From Schizophyllum amplum (lineage: Eukaryota > Basidiomycota > Agaricomycetes > Agaricales > Schizophyllaceae): DNA of 64,000 bases. A model generated the notes under the pieces. That model had not been told where the DNA came from and did no database searches. It was given only the letters and a program-made list of their open reading frames with translations. Where the stretch lies: the NCBI GenBank assembly GCA_007026445.1, contig VDMD01000084.1, forward strand, positions 44,537-108,536. Direction: 5' to 3'. A program made the translations under genes and the position numbers. Below, piece after piece: positions 42,997 through 53,898 of this stretch (position 1 is its first letter; the number at the start of each line of letters is the position of its first letter).

Positions 42997-44254
42997 TCAT
43001 GATGTAATTGCTTGTAGATCGTCGCCCGCTGGATATATACATATTTGCAGTCGTGTAGAGGATAGAAAAAAAAAGGTTTGCTCAAGCACGGAGCGAAGAG
43101 CGACATTGTCGTCAGAAAAGGCGTCAAATGGTGACAGAATGCGCATATCTAAATTGCTGTCTGCCGACAACACCTCGCGGCTCCATGAGGTCCAATCCAT
43201 GTCGCTGGGTCCGCCCCGAGGACGGAACAGCGAAATTGAAAAGTCGCCGAGCAAGATAGACGGTGAGCTAAATCGTGCATTGAAAGAGACGACGACCCGT
43301 CGAAGACTAGGTATGTGCGCGTTGGTGCGTAGCGCTCTCATAAAAAGAGAGGCGAACAGCCATTCCTTCCTGCTGGTGTCGTTGGGATTGTGAACTTCGA
43401 AAGTAATAGTGACAAGTGATGGTAAGGCAACGCCTCGGGGAAAATCTGATGCTCGTCAGGGCTGTGATAAGAAGCGAACTGAACTTGACTCACCTTGTAG
43501 GTTAACATCAACGAATGGCTCTAAAACCAAGTGATGAAGTGATGCAGAAAAAACGGCTGCCACAGGTGCAAAAGACCGAAGGCGTGTCTGGCGCGGAAGA
43601 CGAAGGCGCTCTAGCGCGGTCCCTCTATCGACGTACTTCTGGAGAAAGATGTCTAGATCCGCCTCGGATCCGTCCAGTACGTCCAGGCGGCGGAGGGCGG
43701 GAAGAGAAAGAGAGCAATCCACTGCTCGACCAAGTAAACAGGAGGAAAGACGCAACTCTAAGCAGACCACACGTCCAGAAATAGGGGCCAGAGACCGGGC
43801 GATGTGAGCCATATTATCGAATGTGATGTCGAGTAAGACGTGACGCAGACATGCGAACCTAGAAAGGGTGCCGGCGACATGGAGGGCAGTGGCAAGTGAA
43901 GAGCCCAGTCGTTCTGCGCATGTCCATCGCACGCTGCGTACGGACGGCAGAGTAGGCAGGTCAATAGGATGGTCTTCGACGTCGATGATAATCGTTTGGA
44001 CATGTCTCGCTAATTGAGGCGCCTCAGATAGTCGCTGGGCATCAGACCTTCTTCGGATCGTAATCTCCGAGTAGAACAAGTGCTCGCAGTCTGCGAGCAT
44101 GTGCCTACTCGTGCGCAACAATACGGCTAACGTGCGCCGGTCGCTATACTCCGCAATGATGCGTTGAAGGTCCAAAGGAATGGACGGGCGTGGCCTGAAC
44201 ACTGATAACACAGTAAGTATAATTCGATGCGGCTGCCCTGCGCTGGCACTCACT
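42997..44254 (-). CDS. F-box-like protein, family B copy 4, start codon split by an intron
   Basis: On the minus strand: A at 44254, intron 44253-44202 (GTGAGT to TATCAG, 52 nt), exon 44201-43494, intron 43493-43446, exon 43445-42997. This gives about 385 residues. The frame upstream of the A is open back to a TGA but has no ATG, so the spliced A|TG is the only candidate start. It is followed by PSIPLDLQRIIAEYSDRRTL and AVLLRTSRHMLADCEHLF. The first coding exon has the same length as that of copy 2 (708 nt plus the A). Landmarks are LPTLPSVRSVRWTC, SLPALRRLDVLDGS and ALERLRLPRQT. The last exon begins FPRGVALPSLVTITFEVHN. The gene is intact. Confidence 0.75.
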
Positions 44255-45133
44255 GGTTAGATCAGTCGCGTGTCTGGTGTGTTCGCCAATACTGGGATGG
44301 TAGACGACGAATGGTGAGAATGAGACAGCAATGCCGACTTCTTCTTCGCCTCAACTGAGATGTGATCGTGTCTTAGACTGCCCTCGACATTTAGGAGACG
44401 GTAGTTAGCCTCGAACTGGAGCGTCATTGTAGGCTGAACGAATGGTGACGTATCTAAGACGGTACCAATGCGAAGCCTGAAAGGCGTTCCTAAAACCCAC
44501 CCCCCACCCTTCATGGTACTGAGAACGACAATGTTAGGCGGACATTAAGCAACAATCTACGCGCAAGTAAATACAACCCGCACGCGCACAGCGCAGTGCG
44601 AGCATATAATGATGCCCCCCCCCCCTCCCAGGGAGGTGCCGGGCTTGCAGAAAATGACCACGGGTCCAAATCATTCGTAGACCAGTTACCCCTCCCCCCT
44701 CGCCTTTTCACGTGACAGCACGTACGCTCGGCAACCACTGATCCGACCGTCGGCGCGTTGGCTGGGGCACGGCGGTTCTTCTTACCCTCACTCTGCGCTA
44801 AATACTGGCATTGACAGTGCTCTATACGTATCTGTTGTCTGTTGTGACCGATAGCAAAGGTTTTGTTTAGAATTCTTTTTCAAAACTCGAACATGAGGCA
44901 CGTGACTGTACACGTGCGGTGTGGCTTGCGAGTACCCGTCGCCTCCTTGCTCAACTAAGATGAGGAGATTTGCTATGAGGGGGATTGTAAGGCCCCCAGA
45001 TAAGTAAAACTTGGGCTCTGAGTAGCCAAAAAGCATGTATTGAAGTATGTCCAAGTTATTTTTACAGACGCCGCGAGCCCCCCCCCCCCCTGCCTCCCCA
45101 CCCCTGATGTGCCCGGAACGCTAACCCTACCCC
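44255..45133. other. Upstream region of family B copy 4
   Basis: Contains CGCACGCGCACAGCGCAG at 44580 (related to the SIM-gene palindromes), a C12-type tract near 44615 and another near 45080. No gene supported. Confidence 0.45.
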
Positions 45134-45290
45134 TGACGCGCCCAATGAATCGTCTCATTATCCAACGACGTACAGAGTTACGTGTAACCGCACTGAACCC
45201 GTTGACTGTTGTCAACTCCCTCTTCTTGGACATGTTATGTTCATAAGCGTAGGACGGGTATGTTTCGTTCCTCGCACCGCACGTCCCAAC
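45134..45290 (+). pseudogene. 3' remnant of a family B gene
   Basis: The peptide ELRVTALNPLTVVNSLFLDM aligns with LEFHVTAPEPLIVDDSFLLD at the end of family B copy 3. At the DNA level CTTCTTGGACATGT and AGGACGGGTATG match CCTCTTGGACATGT and AGACGGGTACGG. A stop after DML and a missing stretch break the frame. The remnant ends immediately next to the stop codon of the Helitron-type gene. Confidence 0.6.
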
Positions 45291-45294
45291 TCAA

Positions 45295-48200
45295 TCACTC
45301 TACACTTTTAATATACAATGCAGCCACCGCGACCTTGCTTCCCAAACGACGCAGCCCACGGATTTTACTTGATTTACCCTCATATCTAAAATCGCCATTG
45401 TGTCGCATTCCGTCATACGTCCACACGTCTTCCATCCCCTTCCATACCCTCATAATAAAATGACTGTTGCCGAAGTAGATGACACCCTTGATCTGGTATT
45501 TTTCGACGCTGCCAGCAATATCTACGACAAACGACGGATCAATAATATCACCCGGACTATCAGGAATACCTAATACTAGGAAAGGGCAATCTCGCAGCAC
45601 GATCGTGTGAGTGACAAGCCTGTTATTGCACTCTCTGCACGCTGACACTTCATCGGCCGCTCGAATCTGAAACCATTTACCCAAGTTCCCAAGGAATTCA
45701 CCCGGGATGTGATAAAAGGACTGTTAAAGCGTATATATCGGTGCATTGCTCCACTGGGGTGCTCATGGTTAGCGTTTACAGGGCATATGTTTATATGAAG
45801 AAATACATCTTCCTCGGACTGAGTAGTGGCATAAAATACGGAAGGCACATCTACATACATCCCAGGCACGAATTCTTGGGGAAAACGAGACGCAAGTCTA
45901 GATCGTAGGATATTACGAAGTTCGGATATTTGCGACGCTGTAGTGTTATCACCGGGAAGCATACCACGCATAGCGGCAGTTAAATGATTAAGTATGTTGG
46001 CCTTCTGTAAAGAGTACGCAGCCAACCAGTAAGCGGGATTTTCTGCCGCAATCCATCCAAATAGAGAAGCAATGCAATCGTAAGCGCAGCTGTTGTTCTC
46101 CCACTGCGAGCCTGCTTCCAGAACCGGCTTCGGTTCATTGCGAGAGCGCTTGGCTGGTCGCTCGCCTTCCGCTGCAGCTCCCTTTCTCTTGAGAGCAGCA
46201 CGGCTCTTTAATTCGCTCACATTCACAAAGTCATCCTCAAAGTCGGGAACGGCGAGATCTCCTCTGCCATTCCGCTCATGTATGACCTTCCAGTCTAAAG
46301 ACGCGACCACAATATCTAGCCACACGTCTGGAGTTAAACACTTTCCCATCACATCGAATTTTGGAACATCGTTTGTCCAAGCCAATCCTTCTGGCATTCT
46401 CGGAGGAAAATACATAGGCCCCTTCCATTTACGATAAGCAGAAATCAAATCTTTTCTACGCGACCCATTGACTTCCTCTGGAAGCAAATCCCAATAGCGT
46501 AGGTAGGTTATTTCGTCAAGGATCTCTAATTCTCTAAACTCCTGACGAAGAGCGCCGCTGCACCCACCTTGTATATGCTTAGCATTCACATTTCTGATAA
46601 TCAATGTCCCGTCCGACGTTCTTCCACGAGACAAAGCAACATAACAAGCCTGATGATTATCCATCTTAGACAAGTCTACAACATTGATATCTCGGGACTT
46701 TCCCTGCGACGCATAGTCAGTCATAGCAAAGTTTGGCAAGACCTCGACCTGCGTGCGCTTGACGGGGATTACCGCAGATGCCCCTTTACCGTACGGCAAA
46801 GCGCATAGAACAACTTCGCTAGTCTTGACAACAGGAACGACGTTTAATTCCAACCCCTCGAGTGTTATTTCAGTGGGCGGTTCAACAAGACGAACGAAAA
46901 GCACCTCCAGCGTGCGCTGACCCTGATTACCAACACCTTCCTTCCAGTCAACGACAACGCCCTCTTGTCCTTTTGTCATCGAGAGCTCTGTCGCGGCGTT
47001 GTTTCGCAGCATGACGGGCATCCCTCGACACAGAGATAGCTTTCCAGGAATTTTTGATTTACAAAAAGAGTGAGGTTGCGCCCATAGTTCGCGCTGAATA
47101 TGTCTGGGTACAATCACATCTGAAGCGGTCCGAGAAACATGTATCATATCGTCGGAGAAGAACTCGACGAGCTCCTGCTCTGTCTCTTGTGCAAATCGTT
47201 TTACTCCTAGCGCATTTATGGCGTCTTTGCAAACGTTCCAAGGGGTTATCACGGAGGTGTCCCTAAACTTCGCGTCAGCCATAGACAGCCCGGTCGAAGG
47301 ACCAGCGCAACGAGATTTAATCCACGCCAAGTCCTCCTTGTCACATGACTTGAAGCGCATATTCTTCAGCGCTCGCAGCATGCTTAAATCCCCGGGCGTT
47401 GCACCTTGCTGGCGGTGATTCTCTCGCAGTATGACAACATGAGTCACCAGATGCCACGCAGCCTTCCCAAGAGCCATTTTCTGGCTTCTGGCATCTGTAC
47501 TAAATTTTCCCACCGTGCGACTGTACAATGATGCATCTTCTCCGCCCATAACGGGTGTCAACTGACCGAAATCGCCTGCAAACACAATATGCTTCCCACC
47601 AAAGGGCATCTCGCTCATTGCATGAGCGTCGCATAGGCCCTTACTAATATCGTAAAAGTTAAGACAGGATACCATCGAGACTTCGTCTAGTAGGTACAAA
47701 TCCGTTCCTTGAGTCCGCTGCTTGACCTTTGCTCTCATTTTCGCAGACATCTTTCCTTTACGCATACCGTTGATGCCCAGTACGGAATGATAAGTAGAGC
47801 CATGTACAATAGATGCAGAGGTTCCAGTGGGAGCCATGACTATAAATTTATGACCTTCTCCAAACCGAGTTATGAGTTGTTGCACTGCTTCAAACACACG
47901 AGACTTTCCGGTCCCCCCCATTCCCGCAATGTACATTATCAGTTGATTGGCGCCAGGCGTAAGTATGTGATTACCGACTATACGAACAGCACGCTCCTGA
48001 TCTTCATTCAGCTTGTACTCACGCACGATTTCGTCTATAAGCAACGGATGGTCAGGCGGAACATAGCTTTTCGTTAACATCGCTTTGTTGACAACTCGCA
48101 CGTCTTCTATGACCGCTCCGTTTGATGCACGTTTCTCCTTATCTTCGGTAAAAGCCGTCATAGCCTCAATAGCTCTAGTCTTCGCCTCAAATATTTGTTC

Positions 48201-51200
48201 GGTCCACTCCTTCACGCTCTTGTTTGCGTCCACACGTTCAGAATCAATAACGGGCTTGAGATTATTGCCAATATGCCAGCCATCTTTCATCACTTCGGTT
48301 CGCATTTCTTCGAACGCAAGTCTATTGCGCATGTAACTGTCGTTTTCGGGCTCTTCCCCGTAGCCTTGCTCCTCTAAAGGAGAAAGTATATCCGCAAGAG
48401 CATCGGAAAGCTCTTCATGCTTCTGAAACTCTCTCGCCTCTTCTGCAGCGAAAGGTAACACAATCTCCGGAAGTTCTCCGTTCGCACGCAGCTTTTGAAA
48501 ATCATCACGTCCGTCAAGACACTCCCACCGCACATTAAACTGAATCATCAGTTGTCTCTCATCGTCGGTAAAAGGATGCGCCTCAAATGCTTCCTCCCAT
48601 GTCTGCTCTTTCTTCTTTAGATCTCCTCCAGTCCGCCAAGGCTTAAAGAACATGAGCATGGTCATAATGTAGTCGTCTCTAGGTCTACTGTCTCCTCTAG
48701 GAAGAGCACGCATGAAATTAAGAACGAGGTCATCTTTAACGTTCACCAGACGAATGCAATGAGTGCTTGCCATAGAGTGTCCCTTCATGAAAGTAAAATG
48801 GTTTTTGAGCTTCAAAGGACCCGCTGGCGGTACCCCAAACGTGTGGTTGGTTAGTCCCTCGGTTGGTTCACCTTCATCTGAGGCTATATATAAGTCTTCT
48901 GCCACCGCCGACGTCAACTGCGGTCCAGAATCCTTGCCTTTTTCTACATCAGAGAAACACTCGACACCAGCGACAGACGCGTGAAGAGCATCTTCCGCTT
49001 CAGACTCTACATCTTCATCTTCGTCAACGTCAGAACCTTCGGTACATGCGTCGTCTAAGAAATCACGGTCTTCATTTTCTTCTACATGTGCATTACTATC
49101 CTCTCCCGCAACGCCCTTACCTGCGCTGCCATTCGCTGTTTTTATAGTTACCCGGTGGCATTGTCTGACAAAATCATAAAGCTTCATCGTCTCTAGTTCT
49201 CGGTTGCGATAGATATAGTTTTGTGCCTCGGATACAGCAATGACCTTACCTTGGCGTTTCATGATTAATACGCTCTCCGCACGCTGATCTTCTTTTTCCA
49301 CCGACCACGACGCACGAACGACGTCGAAATATGAACTCCAGAAAAAAGGTTTGAACCTATGAGAAGTATAATGGTCGCCATTTCCTAGCAAGTACGCGGA
49401 CAACATAGGTGCTCCAAGCTCCATCTTTGTTGCCAACTTATTTACAAGTCGAGTCATGAGCCGTCTCGCGTTCTCCTTGAGTGCTGGCCCAGCGCTCGTC
49501 AGCTCACTGCTACGGTCAAACACAGTTTTGATGACATCAAAGAGGACATGGGTTTGCGGTCCCATCTTCGTTATGTACTCAGTAATATAATAGACGATGT
49601 GATTGACTGCTGTGCCGGATAATAAAGACGTACAGTCGTGATTACAGCGAATTAAATATGTGATAAGAGAACAGACATCGTTCATCCACGCTTCCAAATG
49701 CTTGTACCTGGTAGCGCCAGTGAGAGGGTCGATTTTACTTTCCGTGCGTACTTTGCGAGGCATACGCGCTTTGCACGTGCCATACTTATTCGCCCGACAA
49801 TATCTTGGATTGCAAACGTGCAAATTTGTTCGGAACAAAATCTCATTCGTCTCCTTGTTAACAGATTCGCGCCAATCATCGGTCTGCTCGCAACGCACGC
49901 AACCACATTCTCCACAATCACAGTAGTCCTCAAGCGGAATAATTTTAGGTATACTGTATGTCGGGTCAACATGACTGGGATCAGCTTTACTTTCTTCCAA
50001 CGCTTGATACACTTCCTGCCGACTCGCGTCCGTAAATCCACCTTGATGGCACGACTCTGCGTACTCAATCATAGCCTTACTAAAAGCCGATTCTACATCC
50101 ATGAGCTGGTCACGAATTTGTGTGGGTGTGGGCGCATTTTTGATCCATAGCAACAGATGTAAGTGAAGTGTGAGACGCCCTTGCTGCTCGACTGTTCCGT
50201 AGTAAGCGCTCGTTTCACCGAACAGTCCCGAATGACCAGAACCAACTCCCAAAATATGCTTGATGAAAGAACGCACCATGAAATCGAAAAACCGAGCTCC
50301 AGCGACGGGATTATTAATTACTTTGCGGAATTGTTCATCACGACCCATGCGATCGGCAGCAAGGATATCCGGTCGAAATTCAGCTCCAGTGTCTGCAAAA
50401 TACAAACAGATGGGGTGCTTGATGTCCGCAGGAGCAATAGTTATGTACCACATTGGAGAACCGACCTTTGCTATGAGAGACCAGATCTCAGTCCGCATCC
50501 ACTTTCGACCGGCTGCCGTCCCATCCACCTTGCCAGAAACACTATCCAAGTCACGTATCACCTTCCAGCACACGATTTCGTCCTCTGATTGAGGGACAAC
50601 TCTCTCGCCGTTAGCCAGCTGTGTTGCCATTCGCTGCAGAACGTCGGTCTTCAAAGACAACAACCTACGTGCCACGTCTGGAAAGGCCGCTCTTCTAGAC
50701 ACTAAAAAGCTTTGGGTAGTCGTCTGTTTTACCTGGCGATGACTAAACAGCACAAACGCGAAGGTCGGGTCAACCTGAAAACGCTTGTCGCAATACATGA
50801 GCAAGTGCTTACCATGATCGTCCTCGGATAGGTTCATCCTCTTTTCGGCTGCTGCAGCAGTCGACCCTAATCCACCCAAGCCATAAGGGAAAAGCCATGG
50901 AAATATCCGTGTTAGTAAGCCTGGGTTGTTGTACATAGACTGTGGCTTCTCGCTTCTGCCGATCCGTAAAACACCTCCATTTTGATTAAAATGCGCCAAA
51001 GCAAGCCCTTTTATCTCATCGATTGTCAAAGACTCTAGGTCTTCACCCGTGAGTCCGTAGACAGAAAACGGAAGTTCTCCAAACTCAATACCCTCCTCGT
51101 CATCCGTATTAAAACAACTTCTCCCCTCAGCAGCTATATTTGATCCTAAATTTTCTTTGTATACGACAGAAACCACAGGAGTGTCTTCCGGATATTCCGA

Positions 51201-53078
51201 TAAATTTTCCTCTGAGATCTCTATGTTCGAATAGTCGGGATGGTTCAATATTAGCCATTCGAGTGCACGCCTCACAAAATCATGTCTAATAAGCAAAGGC
51301 TTAAACCTATCCGATCTAAATCCGTCATCACCCAAGGCATCCGGACCAGTAAACATGATGGCTAGCACTCGGCTCATCTCCTCTCGAGACGGTGGTAACT
51401 TCTGGTAAATTTTAGCGACCGGAGACTGGAAGGAGACAACGTGAGCGATCATTTTTCGACCCGCACCGGCAACCCGAATGCATGACGCGTTGGTTCGAAC
51501 TGCTTGTATCACAAGTCGCTCGCTGAATCTAAGAGAGCTGAGTTCCTCCGGGACCTCGCCTAGCCAAAGATGATTCGCAAGGGCATTTCGAGGGACTTTC
51601 CCATCACGCAAAGATTTCCTACAAGTCAGACAAACGCTATCACAGTTCGGCTCCAATATTGGCTCATCAATTTTTTGAGTAGCGCATCCTTTGGGCGGCA
51701 AAGCGTCTGCATTGATCAAGAGCTTCAAAAAACCGTGTAGTTCTTTGGTCTTCCGCAGCTCCGATACCGGTTTGAGCTCCCCACACACAGCACAACCAGC
51801 CTCTTCAACTGCCATACAGTCCTTGATGAATTCGTGCGCAATTGTATGAACCAAACGCTTCGATGCAGGGGCCGGAGGAAAATCAACCTTACTTCGATTG
51901 AAATAATACTGGTGATTGTACTCCGCTGCTTTAACTTTAGACCGCTTCGCGTGATAAGTAGTATACTTGTTCCTCAAAGTAGACACAACCTCAAAAACAC
52001 ACACAGTCGTCTCGCATCTACTACACGAATGACCTTTCAACTCACGCTCCAAATACGCCAGCGTCGCTCGTCGTGAATGCACTCTAATATCGTGCGCCGC
52101 ACATACAGTTCTCAACTCCGTTACTGTCAGCTTATGCAGCAGCTGCTCTGGACCCATCTTAACAACAACGCGACCTGTGAGACTCAGCTTGGCTACGTCG
52201 ACTACATCCATGACACGAAGAAATCTAAAAGTCGAGGCTTCGCCCATATCTAGCTTAGGGTCCTTTCCGACAACAAATTCAGACAGCATGGCTGTAGTGA
52301 TCAACCTCCTGACGCCACCAGACGGATAGCGCCCTCGAAGTCCCGTCAGAACCCGTCTCGAATCTAAGAGCAACAACGAATCACTCTCACCGACCTTCAC
52401 CCGATTCTCAAGCATGGCTCCTTTACCAGAAACGACACCGACGCGGTGCTCGATACCACTGTTCAAATTCTTACGTCTAGCACAAGTAGACGAGCGTGAA
52501 CCGCTCCCCCCCACGCACACGCACAGTCCGCCGGGTTCACCCCGGCTGTTAGAACACAAGCAAAGTAGATGGCTCGCAAAGGCCGAAGGGCGCATGACAT
52601 ACAGAACAGCAGCTTTACTACGAACAACCGCAGCGAGGGCGGCACAAAGTACAGTTCTAACTTCACGCCTGTCCGAACGGACACCACAATGCACATCGAA
52701 AGCGAGCGAAATGCTACGCTTCAGAACAACTCCCGGGGAGCAATGACAAGCAATAAGCCAACGAGACTTTCGGGAGTGCACCGACTCCGCAAAAGCCACA
52801 ACGACGACGACACCTGGTAAAGAGTAAGCCATTTGCTTGATACATAATTCTGTTAACGCACCCGCGCCGTTCAAACTGAACGTAGGCCGCTCCCCCATAA
52901 TGTTTTGTCCGATGAAAGAAGAGCGCATAGGTAAAGCGAGGATTGCCCCTATTAAAGTGATCAGATGTGTCAAACACAGTGGTTGAACAGCATGCAAACT
53001 TTCGGCCCATAGACAACAGACTACGCGTTCGTCGAATATCGCAGGATCCTGAATACGAGCTATGCACGTCGACGCCAT
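45295..53078 (-). CDS. Helitron Rep/PIF1 helicase with C-terminal protease-like domain
   Basis: A long exon (first ATG 53078, stop if unspliced at 45576) plus a last exon 45666-45295 after a 35-nt intron (45701-45667, GTGAAT to TTTCAG). About 2570 residues. A more likely start is the Met at 52415, because the 220 residues before it have no domain. Order by residue of the long frame: SAP-like helix near 335; Cys-rich CAVCGELKP block near 440; HUH motif HLHLLLWI near 990; CGECGCVRC near 1085; YYITEYITK with the paired tyrosines near 1180; PIF1 Walker A GMGGTGKS near 1736; LLDEVSM near 1814; AGDFGQLTPV; SQGKSRDINVVDL and ALSRGRTSDGT. At about 2346, NNSCAYDC looks like a cysteine-protease nucleophile. 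GNSHFIMRVW and TYDGM in the last exon supply the His and Asp. No stop or frameshift interrupts the gene, so the element may be active. Confidence 0.85.
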
Positions 53079-53135
53079 GACGGGGAGAGAAGAGATACAA
53101 TATTCAAAACGATCGAACACTGAGACAATGTTCAC
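45295..53135 (-). mobile_element. Helitron-type transposon (ends not resolved)
   Basis: Defined by a single gene with an HUH replication initiator and a PIF1-type helicase, the hallmark of autonomous Helitrons. I searched by eye for a 5' TC and a 3' CTRR with a hairpin and found no convincing pair. One CTAG followed by T lies at 45576-45579 but is inside the gene. No terminal inverted repeats or target duplication are expected for this class. The boundary at the 3' side must lie close to 45290, because decayed family B sequence starts there. Confidence 0.75.
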
Positions 53136-53898
53136 ATTTTTGAAGAGGCTGTGCTATGTGGCGCCAGCGGTCCAGACTTCGCTTAGTGATCACCCCTCTC
53201 CCCACCCACCCCACCCCCTCGCGCCTAACATGGTCACAGATTACCAGTCACTAACTTTCACCACCTTGCAATCCAGGGTCAAAGTAATTGACAGGCGCGC
53301 ACCTAAACCGACGATGTGAGACGCATTTATCGAATCATCACAACCACGCGCCTTCTATCCCCACACAACGTATATACATTCAGATTTCTACGACTCGTGA
53401 CACCAGTAGCGCAACTCTTACACGACGCGGGGCTCGACAGCGACCCGAACGATACAGTGTCTTCAAAGGGTATTCCACAGGAGAATAGAATGTATATCTC
53501 GATGATGTAATCGAAGTGACCGCACAAAAATACAGAAGTATGCACACCGGTAGGATCCCAAAGACGTAGGAACGGTAAATCCCACGAGTCACATTAGAAA
53601 CTATATTCTCGAACGAGCGACACAGCATGTCTGCCTGTCACATGCACCGCTACTTCTTATACTACCACCCGACCGAATTACGCGCCCGAAGGAAGGTTTT
53701 TACAACGTCACAAGCTTATCTGGCAACAGACAGACTCACCTTCACGGCGTCGCCCGAACTCCGTCCACACCTTTTCGTGCCGTAAAGACAGTGTATTCAG
53801 TAAAGACAGACTATATACAAGTAAAGACAGTAAAGTAAACAATCGCGGCGAGTCAAGATAAAGTTAGTGAACGATTATCGCCACGAACTTCAAGCGAT
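53136..53898. other. Intergenic region
   Basis: A CCCACCCACCCCACCCCC tract near 53201 and short ORFs only. The 5' end of the Helitron should lie here or slightly to the left, but I cannot place it. Confidence 0.4.

Noticed and set aside
45560..45600. CTAG followed by T as the 3' end of the Helitron
   Set aside because: It is at the stop of the unspliced frame and inside the spliced gene. No good hairpin precedes it.
52840..53135. N-terminal 240 residues of the long Helitron frame
   Set aside because: The frame is open upstream, beginning at a GTG, but has no domain. A more natural start is the Met at 52415. I kept 53078 only as the outer limit.
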